Assembly: GCF_017301735.1 (NCBI RefSeq)
Contig: NZ_CP071090.1
Coordinates: 10,654,001 to 10,718,000 of the forward strand
Direction: 5' to 3'
Length of the DNA: 64,000 bases
Source of the DNA: Pyxidicoccus parkwaysis
GTDB taxonomy: Bacteria > Myxococcota > Myxococcia > Myxococcales > Myxococcaceae
The translations under genes were made by a program, and so were the position numbers. Each line of letters starts with the position of its first letter. The stretch's first letter is position 1. Shown piece by piece: positions 37,301 to 45,878 of the stretch. A model generated the notes under the pieces. That model saw nothing but the letters and a program-made list of their open reading frames with translations, was not told the DNA's origin and did not search any database.

Positions 37301-38870
37301 TCACGCGGAACGTGGATGCCAGTCGGCTGCCTGTTCATGCAGACCGGTCGAGCTTCGTGGCTCGGCCTGGCGAACAGGGGACTCGGTTCCACGTGGAACG
37401 CAGGGGCTCGGCACCGGAACTGCCGAAGATGCTGGCTGAAGGCCACGACGGGGTGAGGACCGGGCCGGTGAGTTGGTGCCTCGTTCCTCGGGGACCGATG
37501 AGGCTTGGCATCAGCACCGCCATGGATTCGGGCTGAAGGCCTCAATGCGGTGGGGCCTGAACCCGTGATGCAGGTGGCCCGTTCCACCGGACTACGGACG
37601 CATGTCACCGCCGCATGTGCCGAGTCGCCATGCAGCCGGTGACAGAGAAGGTCGCGGCCCAGGTGGGACCGGGCGAAGACCCGGGAACTCTCCGCGCGTG
37701 GTCTTCAGGGGCATAGATGCCTTCGCGGCTGCATGAGCAACGGAGCGAGGTTCCACGTGGAGCGTTGCCCGACCTTTGCCGCTGGCTCTTCCCTGTCATG
37801 TCGATGTCTCGGGGCGCATGCGATGCCGCGCACCGCATGGGGGAGGGCGTTCCCATCGGAGACCTTCGGAATGCCGCTGCCCGGCTCGAAGCGCTTGCCC
37901 ATCACGCATGCGCGCGAAGCCGTACTTCACATGAACGGTCTGTGACCGCCGACCTGCCAGCCCATGGGCCCATCCTTCTGAGGTGGCATCACGGGCATCT
38001 CTTCCATACGAGCTCGGCCGCCTGATGCCACGGCTCCTCGCTGCACTTGCTCGAATCCGTCTCGTGGCGAGGCGAGTTGGCGGTGACGTCGAGCGCGCCG
38101 CCGTGCAGTGCATCGGTCGTGGCGGCCTTCGCCTCCGCACTACGCGGCATCAGGTGTCCGCAACGGCGCAGGGGCTCATGCATTGGTGCGCTCATGCCCA
38201 GGGGGCAGGCAGGCGGCGAGTTGGCTCGTACAAACCCGTGCGCATGACGGTGGGTCACTGCACTGCGCTCGGTACTCAGGAGGCACGGGCGCTCCACGTG
38301 GAGCTGTGACTCAGCCCATGCACTCTCAGGTCGTGCGCAGAGGCATCTGTGGTCTTCCGCGCGGAGGTTTCTGGTTCGGAACCGGAAGCACATCGAAGCG
38401 GCTGCACGGCACCTGAAGTTCACGGGCACACGGTCGTGGTTCATGGGCGAGTCGTGAAGTTGCGGTTCTCAGTGCGGTGCTGGCTCCGCGCTCAACCCAG
38501 CTCGTATCGGTGTTCGGGCCAGGCCATCCAGCGACCAGTGCCTGCTCGCAGCGAAGCCAGGCTGCGAAGCATCGACTCCGGCCCAGGTTCCTCGCGGTGA
38601 ATCCAAGCCGAGGTCTCGCGATGTGAACGCAGCATGCGGCGATGGAGGAGTGGGGACTACTGCTCGCGCCTCTGTTTCCGAAGCCACGCTCCGAGCTCGA
38701 GTCCGCCGTGCATGGTGAGCAGTTGTGATGACGCCCGCGTTCGCGGTGACGCGAACCCTGGTTGGTCGAAGCTCGCGAGCCCGCATGCTTCGTCAGGGCT
38801 GCGCTGCATCTGGAGCAATTCATGGGCTCATGTGGCTCGGTCCGTTTCGCACACCCGTTCCACGTGGAAG
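34372..38870. repeat. parS: Large parS (centromere) array for ParB
   Basis: GTTCCACGTGGAAC is a perfect 14-bp palindrome matching the parS consensus family bound by ParB. Exact copies start at 34372, 34454, 34536, 34620, 34705, 34874, 34956, 35094, 35178, 35412, 35499, 35583, 35679, 35763, 35845, 35932, 36016, 36174, 36247, 36326, 36405, 36484, 36708, 37107, 37198 and 37386 (26 copies). Variants start at 34786 (first base A), 36559 (GTTCCGCGTGGAAC), 37750, 38291 (GCTCCACGTGGAGC) and 38857. Decayed copies are at about 35032, 35276, 36097, 36940 and 37298. Between 34372 and 36572 spacing is mostly 73-88 bp. No convincing gene lies in the array: apparent ORFs repeat FHVE, STWN or PRGT, which are the three translations of the site. 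ParB spreading from here would build the partition complex moved by ParA. Confidence 0.95.
36247..36572. repeat. 79-bp tandem units inside the parS array
   Basis: Four near-identical units start with parS copies at 36247, 36326, 36405 and 36484, then a 75-bp step leads to the variant at 36559. Each unit carries the parS site, then GTGGTCAGGAGTCAGGTGCC and a CGGGCCTACCGGCTCAGGTC-like body. Near-identity shows recent expansion. Confidence 0.88.
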
Positions 38871-40674
38871 CACGGAGACCTGTCTCGTTGGCACCGTGGG
38901 GAAGAGTCGCGTACGGGCAAGGCGCTGGATGAGGGGCCGGGCGGAACACGCGCATGCAGGCGCGCCGACTCGTGGCTCCTTGGAGGAGGGCAGGGTGACA
39001 CCGTGCGAAGGACTGCCGCGCACCTGCCATGTGCCGGAGCAGGAACTCCGTGACCGCCCTCATCACGGAGGTTCGGTAGATGCGCGAGGCTCGGCTCACA
39101 TCAGACTTCGGTGGCACTCACGCGAAGGTCCGTGATGCGCGATGCACGGGATGATTGCACGGGGGCACGCAGGTGAATGGGCACTGCCGCTGCGCGAACC
39201 GAAGGTCGCAGCTTGCTTGCGTGGACTCGACGACTCGCGGGTTCCGCCGGCAGATGTACCTACTGCTCACGTACGCGTGCCGTGAAGACGGAGGCAGGGC
39301 AACCGGGGCCGCAGGCGCTCGTCACGGGAATGACTGGTCGGATCCTTTATAGAGGAGCGTGCCAGTAGCCCCGTTCCAGGCCAGGCAAGCGAGCTAGATG
39401 AGCGAGGCGGCGCTCTCTTCCCGGCTTTCGTCAGCCAGGCTCCCGAGCATCCGAGTGGGCAACCTGCGGCGCGCTGACTTCCGTGGCGAGGACAGGGGCG
39501 TGCGCCGCCTCCTTTATATAGAGGGCGCGGGAAGCCACAGGCTCGGTCCCCAGACTGCATGGTGGGCGGCCCGCCACAGGCGCCATCAAGCCTCTCGGTA
39601 CTTCGCGTTCGGCTGGTACGAACGCCCAGCGCTTCGACGGGGACACGGCCGTCGCGCGTGCCCGGCGCGGCCGTGCTCATCGGGCAGCTCTTCGCCAAGA
39701 CACTGCGGGAGTCGTCGGTGCCTCGCTCAACCAGGGAACGCTTCGGCTTTCGGGTGAGGCTCTCGCGAGACCATTGCTTACCCGGCGCACGTGCATGCCT
39801 GGCGCCGCTACCCCATCGGGGAACTCGCTTCACATGTTCATGCGCATGCTCGGTGTCGCTTCATCGCGCGCCTCTGTTCCCGTAGTGCGCCTGGTCAGTG
39901 ACACGTCATCGCGGGGCTCTGTCCTCGCGGTGCACATGCCTTGCGGTGCTGCTTCACGTGCATCGCCACTCACGCGGAGCATGTCCGGCGGCGCTGCTTC
40001 ACCGCGCATCGCCACTCACGCTGCGGGCATGCCCGGCGTCTGCACCACATCGAGCGCCGCACCTTGATGCGGATGCGCATGCGAACGCTCGATGCCCCAC
40101 GCCTCGCGACTCTGATGCGTGTGCCCGCTCACTGTCCCCGCCGCATCGAGCTCATCACGCGCATGCCTATGCACCCGCCCGATGCCTCCACCGCCACGCC
40201 CTTCCAGATGCGTGCGCCTGCTCAGCTCCACAGCGTCGTGTCTCCGAGGCATGCGTCTTCGCACGCCCCGTATCGCGCCCTCCACCCGCACGCCCACGCA
40301 CTCACCTTGCACCCATGCTGGACCGGGCCCACACCCCGCCCGCCGTTCCACGCGGAACCCCGCGGCCGAAAGTCCCCGCCCGCCGTTCCACGCGGAACCC
40401 CTCCCACCGAAAAGCCCCACCTCGCCACCCGTTCGATAGGAGCCACGGCCCTGGAAACGCCGCATCCACCCGCCGTTCCACGCGAAACCACGGGCGGAGA
40501 AAACCCCCATCCGTTACCCCATCCGCCCTCACGGAAACGCGACCGAGAGAGCAGGTAGGCAAGGGTCGCCGACAATTTGATCCTCCCCCGAAGCGAGTGC
40601 TAGGAGCGTGGATCAGCGCGCAACCGTGCACGGCTTCACGCACGGGGCCTGGCACTGTCCGGGCCAGAGAGAGG
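38871..40674. other. Noncoding region between parS array and parA
   Basis: No ORF here has recognisable protein features. Two AT-rich quasi-palindromic elements occur, TCCTTTATAGAGG at 39343-39355 and TCCTTTATATAGAGG at 39510-39524. A direct repeat built on CTGCTTCAC..GCATCGCCACTCACGC lies at about 39950-40040. Three parS-like sites lie at 40345-40488. The frame of parA remains open upstream to 39898, but that extension is Pro/Arg/His-rich and not credible. Confidence 0.6.
40345..40488. promoter_or_regulatory. Three parS-like sites upstream of parA
   Basis: GTTCCACGCGGAAC occurs at 40345-40358 and 40385-40398, and GTTCCACGCGAAAC at 40475-40488. Each is preceded by CCGCC. They lie 196-339 bp upstream of parA, within the likely promoter region, so ParB-mediated autoregulation of parAB is plausible. 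Confidence 0.7.
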
Positions 40675-40683
40675 ATGGACCAC

Positions 40684-41475
40684 GTGGGTCGTATCATCTG
40701 CATCTCCAACCAGAAGGGCGGCGTGGGGAAGACCACCACCGCCATCAACCTCGCCGCGAGCCTCGCTTCCGCCGAGCGCCGCACGCTCCTGGTGGACATG
40801 GACCCGCAAGGGAACGCGGGCAGCGGGCTCGGCCTCAAGCGCGACGACCTTCACGGCACCGTCTACGACGCGCTCCTCAATGGCCGCCCCGCCAAGGAGC
40901 TCCTCCACCCCACCGAGCTGCGCTACCTCCAGGTCATCCCCGCCACGCCCGACCTCACCGGCGCCGAGGTGGAGCTCGTCGGCGCCGAGCGCCGCGAGTA
41001 CCGCCTCCGCGAGGCCCTGCGCCCGCTGGCCGCCGAGTACGACTACGTCATCATCGACTGCCCGCCCTCGCTCGGCCTGCTGACGCTCAACGCGCTCACC
41101 GCCGCGGACTCGGTGCTCATCCCGCTCCAGTGCGAGTACTACGCGCTCGAGGGCCTCTCGCAGCTCACGCACACCATCGACCTGGTGAAGCAGGGCCTCA
41201 ACCCCGCTCTGCAGATGGAGGGCATCCTCCTCACCATGTTCGACTCGCGCGCCAACATCGCCCACCAGGTGGTGGACGAGGTGCGGGGCTACTTCAAGAA
41301 GCAGGTCTTCGAGGTCATCGTCCCGCGCAACGTGCGCCTGTCCGAGTGCCCGTCCTTCGGCAAGCCCATCATCCTCTATGACATCAAGTCGAAGGGCTGC
41401 GAGAGCTACCTCGCGCTCGGCCGCGAGCTCATGAAGCGCGACACCCCCAAGGCCCCGCGCCGCCGCGTGGCCTGA
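40684..41475 (+). CDS. parA: Chromosome partitioning ATPase ParA
   Basis: ParA is the ATPase that moves the ParB-parS complex during chromosome segregation. The 263-residue product starts MGRIICISNQ and has the deviant Walker A KGGVGKTT (residues 11-18), MDPQGNAGSGLG, the Walker B region YDYVIIDCPPSLG, and PLQCEYYALEGLSQL. I chose the GTG at 40684 because the purine-rich GAGAGAGG (40667-40674) is well spaced from it; an ATG at 40675 directly abuts that site. parB follows after 105 bp containing a hairpin. It is chromosomal-type (no N-terminal HTH). Confidence 0.95.
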   Translation: MGRIICISNQKGGVGKTTTAINLAASLASAERRTLLVDMDPQGNAGSGLGLKRDDLHGTVYDALLNGRPAKELLHPTELRYLQVIPATPDLTGAEVELVGAERREYRLREALRPLAAEYDYVIIDCPPSLGLLTLNALTAADSVLIPLQCEYYALEGLSQLTHTIDLVKQGLNPALQMEGILLTMFDSRANIAHQVVDEVRGYFKKQVFEVIVPRNVRLSECPSFGKPIILYDIKSKGCESYLALGRELMKRDTPKAPRRRVA

Positions 41476-41505
41476 GGTGAAGCAAAGTCTTCCGGAAGCA
41501 GCGGG

Positions 41506-41530
41506 GGCTCTCCGAGGTTGCCGGGGAGCC
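41506..41530 (+). terminator. Hairpin with T-rich tail between parA and parB
   Basis: GGCTCTCC (41506-41513) and GGGGAGCC (41523-41530) form a stem with one mismatch, followed by TTTGTCGTT. It resembles an intrinsic terminator or attenuator and lies 31 bp after parA and 51 bp before parB. It may lower parB relative to parA. Confidence 0.45.
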
Positions 41531-41580
41531 TTTGTCGTTCATGGCCGCCGTGAAAGCCCGAGCGGCGCTGGAGTCACGAC

Positions 41581-42474
41581 GTGGTGAAAGCAGACATGCA
41601 GAAGCGGGCGCTCGGCCGAGGGCTCTCCGCCCTCATCCCCCAGGCCTCTCCCGGGACCGGCAAGGGCGGCGAGCAGGCGGCCAACAAGGCCGGCGTCCTC
41701 AAGCTGCCCATCGAATCCATCCACCGCGACAAGGAGCAGCCGCGCCAGCACTTCGACGAGGAGAAGCTCAAGGAGCTCACCGAGTCCATCAAGGCGCAGG
41801 GCGTCCTCCAGCCCATCCTCGTCCGCAAGGACGGTGACGGCTACCGCATCATCGCCGGCGAGCGCCGCTGGCGCGCCTCCCAGGCCGCGGGCCTCAAGGA
41901 AGTGCCCGCAATCGTCAAGGAGGTGACGGAGGTCCAGGCCTTCGAGTTGGCCCTGGTCGAAAATCTCCAGCGCGCGGACCTCAACCCCATCGAAGAGGCC
42001 GAGGGCTACAAGCGGCTCGTCGAGGAGTTCAAGCTCACGCAGGAGCAGGTCAGCCAGCGCGTGGGCAAGGAGCGCTCGACGGTGGCCAATGCGCTGCGGC
42101 TGCTCGCGCTGCCCGCGGACGTCAAGGGCCTGGTGGCGGACGGCTCGCTCAGCATGGGCCACGCGAGGGCTCTCCTAGGGGTGCCGCGCCTGCCGGAGCT
42201 GCAGAACCTGGCCAGGCAGGTGACGGAGAAGAAGCTCTCCGTGCGTGACACGGAGCGGCTCGTCCAGCAGAGTCGCTCCTCGGGCAAGAAGGATGCGGGC
42301 AAGACGCCGCCCAAGCAGAGCCCGCAGGTGAAGTCTCTGGTGGAGGAGCTTCAGCGGCGACTCGGGACGAAGGTTCGGCTCACTGAACGTAGCCCCGGAA
42401 AGGGCACCATCGAGGTGGACTTCTTCTCGTACGATGACCTCGACCGGCTCTTGAAGCTTCTCAGGAAGGAGTAG
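41581..42474 (+). CDS. parB: Chromosome partitioning protein ParB
   Basis: ParB binds parS, hydrolyses CTP to close as a clamp and spreads on DNA. The 297-residue protein has an N-terminal ParA-interaction motif (KRALGRGLSALIP, residues 8-20), the CTP-binding ParB/Srx core with GERRWRAS (93-100) and ENLQRADLNPIEEAEGY, the HTH TQEQVSQRVGKERSTVANAL (about 153-172) that reads parS, and a C-terminal dimerisation domain after a Lys/Gln-rich linker. The start is the GTG at 41581; 41584 and 41596 are alternatives. It is followed 3 bp later by the bactofilin gene, whose ribosome site lies in the parB end. Confidence 0.96.
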   Translation: MVKADMQKRALGRGLSALIPQASPGTGKGGEQAANKAGVLKLPIESIHRDKEQPRQHFDEEKLKELTESIKAQGVLQPILVRKDGDGYRIIAGERRWRASQAAGLKEVPAIVKEVTEVQAFELALVENLQRADLNPIEEAEGYKRLVEEFKLTQEQVSQRVGKERSTVANALRLLALPADVKGLVADGSLSMGHARALLGVPRLPELQNLARQVTEKKLSVRDTERLVQQSRSSGKKDAGKTPPKQSPQVKSLVEELQRRLGTKVRLTERSPGKGTIEVDFFSYDDLDRLLKLLRKE

Positions 42475-42477
42475 GAC

Positions 42478-42924
42478 GTGGCGCTCCTTGGCGGGAAAAA
42501 AGAAGAAGCACCCAGCAAGCCTCTGTTCAGGCGGGAGGAGGAATCCGTGTCGCAGCGTTCCGGTGAGGTTCATACGCTCCTGGGCAAGGGGAGCGAGTTC
42601 GAGGGCAAGCTCACCTTCGAGGGGCAGGTCCGCATCGACGGCAAGTTCAACGGCCAAATCATCACCAAGGACGTGCTCGTCATCGGTGATGGCGCCAAGG
42701 TCCAGGCGGAAATCCAGGCCGGCACCGTCATCATCAACGGCCAGGTCGAAGGCAACGTGAAGGCCACCCAAATCATCGAGCTCAAGACGCCCGGCCGCGT
42801 GAAGGGCAACCTCGAGACGCCGTCGCTGTCCATGGACCGCGGCGTCATCTTCGAGGGCTCGCTGAAGATGGAGAACATCGGCGGTGGCGCGAAGCCGCCT
42901 CCCCCGGGTGGCGACAAGAAGTAG
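42478..42924 (+). CDS. bacM: Bactofilin (BacM type)
   Basis: Bactofilins are bacterial cytoskeletal proteins that polymerise without nucleotide. The 148-residue product has a charged N-terminal tail (MALLGGKKEEAPSKPLFRRE), then the beta-helical bactofilin domain (about 35-135) with its glycine/valine strand repeats: GSEFEGKLTFEGQVRIDGKFNG, quoted in part as FEGQVRIDGKFNG, and VIINGQVEGNVKA. It ends with a Pro/Gly-rich tail. In Myxococcus the bactofilin beside parAB is BacM, and the size and position fit it. The start is the GTG at 42478 with AAGGAG in parB. The stop overlaps the next start by one base. Confidence 0.93.
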   Translation: MALLGGKKEEAPSKPLFRREEESVSQRSGEVHTLLGKGSEFEGKLTFEGQVRIDGKFNGQIITKDVLVIGDGAKVQAEIQAGTVIINGQVEGNVKATQIIELKTPGRVKGNLETPSLSMDRGVIFEGSLKMENIGGGAKPPPPGGDKK

Positions 42925-43469
42925 TGCGCGCCCGGAAGCACATCGCACTGGTGCTGGCGCTCTCCGTGCTGCCCGGCTGCAAGGGCTGTAAGGAGGAGAG
43001 CGCCGCGCCGGCTGGCCCCACGCCGGATGCCTCGGCGCGTGAGGCCTCCATGCGCTCGGGCGTGAAGGTGAACCTGCCGGACGGCTGGTCCGGGCAGGTG
43101 GCTTCCGACGACAGCGTCCAGGCGGGCCCGCCCGGCCGCCCGGTGCTTCGCGTGGACCTGCGGCGCGGGCAGGGGGCGAAGAAGCCCTCCGCGGATGAGT
43201 TGGCGGACCGCGTCCGCGCGGAGCTGAAGGGCTACGAGGTGTCGCTGGACCAGGAGGAGGAGACGGAGGGCTACACGCTCCTGCGCGTCACCATGGCGCC
43301 GAAGCTGGCGGACGGGGGCCTCGGGCTCCAGACGCCGGGGTTCTTCGGTGCGCGGCGGCTGGGGGATGACCTGTTCCTCTGTGCCAGCCTGCCTGGTGCC
43401 TCGCCGGAGGAAGTCCTCGCGGCCACCGAGGCGTGCCGCAAAATCGAGCTCCAGTCCGCGCCGCGCTGA
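42924..43469 (+). CDS. Lipoprotein of unknown function
   Basis: The 181-residue product has a lipoprotein signal, MRARKHIALVLALSVLPGC, with the lipobox cysteine at about residue 19. After a Pro/Ala-rich spacer comes a small alpha/beta-looking domain (VKVNLPDGWSGQV, PVLRVDLRRGQ, FFGARRLGDDLFLC). I recognise no family. The GTG start overlaps the bactofilin stop by one base, so it is translationally coupled to parA-parB-bacM. A link to cell-envelope or cytoskeletal function is inferred from that position only. Confidence 0.8.
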   Translation: MRARKHIALVLALSVLPGCKGCKEESAAPAGPTPDASAREASMRSGVKVNLPDGWSGQVASDDSVQAGPPGRPVLRVDLRRGQGAKKPSADELADRVRAELKGYEVSLDQEEETEGYTLLRVTMAPKLADGGLGLQTPGFFGARRLGDDLFLCASLPGASPEEVLAATEACRKIELQSAPR

Positions 43470-43558
43470 CGGGCGCGTTCTGTTCCACGATGCAGTGGCG
43501 GGAAGTCCTCACTCGCCGCCGGGCCCGGGCGTGGCAACCTTCCGCCATGGAGGCAGCC

Positions 43559-44026
43559 ATGGACTGGAAGGACAACCTCGTCGTGGACGACGCTGGCGTG
43601 AGGGACATCCTCGCGAAGAGCCGACGCGTGGCAGTGCTGGGCATCCGCTCGGAGGCGCACGCGCACAAGCCGGCGTACTCGGTGCCGCACTACCTGCAGG
43701 CGCACGGCTACGACATCGTCCCGGTATCGGTGCACGGGGAGAAGGGGCCCATCCTGGGGCGGCCCGTGTACACGGCGGTGGCGGACGTGCCCGGTGAGGT
43801 GGACGTGGTGGAGGTGTTCCGCAAGCCCGAGGACATCGACGGGCACGTGGACGACTTGCTCAAGAAGAAGCCGAAGGTGGTGTGGTTCCAGCTCGGCATC
43901 CGGAACGACGCGGCCGCGGAGAAGCTGGCCCGCGCCGGCATCCGCGTGGTGCAGGACCGGTGCATGAAGGTCGAGCTGTCGAAGCTCCGCCACGAGCAGG
44001 CGGAGTCCTCGGGGGCTCGGACCTGA
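43559..44026 (+). CDS. CoA-binding domain protein (YccU-like)
   Basis: This 155-residue protein has a single Rossmann-like CoA_binding domain of the YccU type: RVAVLGIRSEAHAHKPAYSVPHYLQ near the N terminus (VAVLGIR, KPAYSVPHYL), VSVHGEKGPILGRPVY, VDVVEVFRKPEDI and VVWFQLGIRND. It probably binds CoA or a nucleotide in the cytoplasm; the cellular role of the family is unclear. ATG 43559 is preferred because GGAGG lies 5 bp upstream; ATG 43547 is in frame. Its final 27 bases, including TGA, are repeated about 75 bp downstream. Confidence 0.85.
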   Translation: MDWKDNLVVDDAGVRDILAKSRRVAVLGIRSEAHAHKPAYSVPHYLQAHGYDIVPVSVHGEKGPILGRPVYTAVADVPGEVDVVEVFRKPEDIDGHVDDLLKKKPKVVWFQLGIRNDAAAEKLARAGIRVVQDRCMKVELSKLRHEQAESSGART

Positions 44027-44104
44027 CTCGACTCGGGGCGCGTCAGCGGGATGGATGCCGCGCAGGTCCGAGAGAGCGGAGTCCTCGGGGGCTCGGGCCT
44101 GACT
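44000..44104 (+). repeat. Direct repeat of the CoA-binding gene 3' end
   Basis: The 29 bases at 44000-44028, which end the gene and include TGA, recur at 44076-44104 with one difference. The copy lies in noncoding DNA. Confidence 0.88.
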
Positions 44105-44219
44105 TGGGACGTGTGTCGGGGATGGAGCTCGCCCCAGGTGCGGGAGACTGGCTGACTGAGTCGTGGTGCCGAGGTCGAGCGTGCGGACGCGGGCTTCCCT
44201 TGCGGGAGCCCGTACGCGC

Positions 44220-44807
44220 TCAGTGTCTGCCGCGTCCGAAGAGCGTGCCGAGTGGGAGCTTGAGCTTCGGCAGGGCCGGAGTCGTCAGCGTGTCCTCCAC
44301 GCCGAGCAGGTGGACCGTCCGGTAGCGCGCATCGCGCCGGGCCGTGGGCTCGGTGTGGACTTCGACCGTGCGCGCGGCCACGTCCACCAGCCAGTACTCA
44401 GGGATGCCCGCCCTGGCGTAGATGGCCGACTTGAGCCTGTCGCGCGCGAGCGAGCTGTCCGCGACCTCCACCACCAGGAGCGCCTTTCGCGGCAGCCGGT
44501 CTTCGCGGTCCTCGGAGAGCGGCAACACGGCGAGGTCTGGCTGCGGGCGACTGTCACCGCAGCTCAGCGGGCTCTGCGGACTCACCAGGGCCTTGCCCTG
44601 GGAGGCCACCGCCAGCGCCATGGTCAGCCGCGCGATGAGGTTGGTATGGGCGGGGCCGGGCGGCGTCATCGGGACCAGGGCTCCTTCGAGCAGCTCGACG
44701 CGTTCGTCCTCGGCGAGGATGCCGGAGCGGACGAGGGCGTCATACTCCTCGGCGGTCCATCGCCTGCCCGGGAAGGCCTGAAACGCGCTCGTGAGTTCGG
44801 ACGACAT
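44220..44807 (-). CDS. Uma2-family (DUF820) protein
   Basis: This 195-residue Uma2 protein is a paralogue of the one at 9.2 kb. It shows the full family order: WTAEEYDALVRSGIL, DERVELLEGALVPM, QPDLAVLP, LVVEVADSSLARDRLKSAIYARAGIPEYWLVD and a C-terminal LPLGTLFG. The E, D, E-x-V and K positions fit the PD-(D/E)XK nuclease-like site. The start is the ATG at 44807. It stands alone. The biochemical role of Uma2 proteins remains uncertain. Confidence 0.88.
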   Translation of the reverse strand: MSSELTSAFQAFPGRRWTAEEYDALVRSGILAEDERVELLEGALVPMTPPGPAHTNLIARLTMALAVASQGKALVSPQSPLSCGDSRPQPDLAVLPLSEDREDRLPRKALLVVEVADSSLARDRLKSAIYARAGIPEYWLVDVAARTVEVHTEPTARRDARYRTVHLLGVEDTLTTPALPKLKLPLGTLFGRGRH

Positions 44808-45104
44808 GAGGCTCAGGATAGGCCGATGCCGCCGTGCGCGCGAGGGAGGAACCAGGCAGGCGTGGCGCCCGCGTGAACATCCGGCGTGCGCCGCGTGTCC
44901 AACGCATTATGAACGGAAGGACGGGCGGGATGCCCTGGAGGACAGGACGCGGGGTGCACTTCCGTGCACGCCACGTCGTCATCCGCGCTGAGGGACTTCC
45001 ACATTCCGTCACGGTTACTTAACCTTCACTTCCCCGGCCCGCGATTGGGTGCCCGCTCGGGCCCATCAGGACCTCCCACGCAGTGCCTTGCCAGGAGTCC
45101 CCGC
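44808..45104. other. Intergenic region
   Basis: This 297-bp region is upstream of the Uma2 gene (minus) and a small membrane protein gene (plus). No RNA gene or strong repeat was noticed. Confidence 0.4.
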
Positions 45105-45299
45105 ATGTCGTTCTCCGGAATGCTCCCCCTCCCACTCGCCACCGTGGACCTCGGGCCTCTGGGGGAGCAGGTGATTGTCGCCGGCGGAGTCATTGCCACC
45201 GTCGTCGCCGGAATCTGGGCCGCGTGGACCCGTCCCAGCGCGCAGCCCGTCCCGGTGCCCGTGCGCTCGTCGTCCCGCCGCAACCCGCCGCGTCGCTGA
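45105..45299 (+). CDS. Small single-pass membrane protein
   Basis: This is a predicted 64-residue protein, MSFSGMLPLPLATVDLGPL at the start, then one hydrophobic segment (about 22-42, VIVAGGVIATVVAGIWAAW) and a basic Pro/Arg tail (SSRRNPPRR). ATG 45105 is preceded by AGGAG (45093-45097) at good spacing. No family is recognised. The hydrophobic segment and ribosome site support it, but it is short and isolated. Confidence 0.5.
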   Translation: MSFSGMLPLPLATVDLGPLGEQVIVAGGVIATVVAGIWAAWTRPSAQPVPVPVRSSSRRNPPRR

Positions 45300-45878
45300 C
45301 GCACGGTCCGAAGCTCTCCGCGCGGCACTCTCGATAGACGCCGCGCCCGGCCTCACCGCCTCCCGGTGATGGCGCTCCACCCGGCCCCGCCACTCACGGC
45401 GGTGCGGCCCGCAGACTCCCTCCATCCGCCGCTCCCCAGGGTCCGGCACGCAAGACGTCCTTCCACGTGAGCGCTTCCGTGGGACGTGACGCGTGCATCC
45501 GGCGCCTGCGTGGAACGTGACGTGCGTACCCGGGAATCCCGCAAGACATCGGGCTGAGCGGCGGGGTGAGTCCCTGCCACCCGCCCGATGCATCCCCCCG
45601 GCGGGATGTGTTGGCCACTCCTTCCCTCGTTGGGGCGCGAGCGGGTCGAGAAGACCCCGGGAGCCTCCGTGCCAGGAGGCGAAACGTCAGGCTCCCGATG
45701 CTCCCTCTCCGGCTGGAGGAGGGAGTGTCACTCCGACGCGCGAACCCACTTCAGGAAGGCAACCACGGGGTCCCCGGCCCTTATGGACCCGATTGCCGGC
45801 CACACCCGTCCGGCATCGAACCATTCTCGGCACGAACGCCACGGAGTTGCGAGCCCCGCGAGAGAATCTCTTTCACTT
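45300..45878. other. Intergenic region with decayed parS-like sequences
   Basis: This 579-bp region lies before the end of egtD. It contains CTTCCACGTGAGCG at about 45460 and GCGTGGAACGTGACG at about 45509, which look like half-conserved parS sites. No gene is supported. Confidence 0.45.

Noticed and set aside
34461..37456. Many long ORFs in the parS region (for example 35101-36033, 35835-37061, 36947-37456)
   Set aside because: Their translations are repeats of FHVE, STWN and PRGT, the three frames of the parS palindrome. No ribosome sites or known domains were seen, and overlapping frames show the same pattern.
39267..39833. 188-residue minus-strand ORF in the gene-free region
   Set aside because: No protein-like features, no ribosome site, and overlapping ORFs in other frames of similar quality.
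39898..40683. N-terminal extension of the parA frame
   Set aside because: The extension is Pro/Arg/His-rich and unlike any ParA; the Walker A motif at the usual distance fixes the start near 40684.
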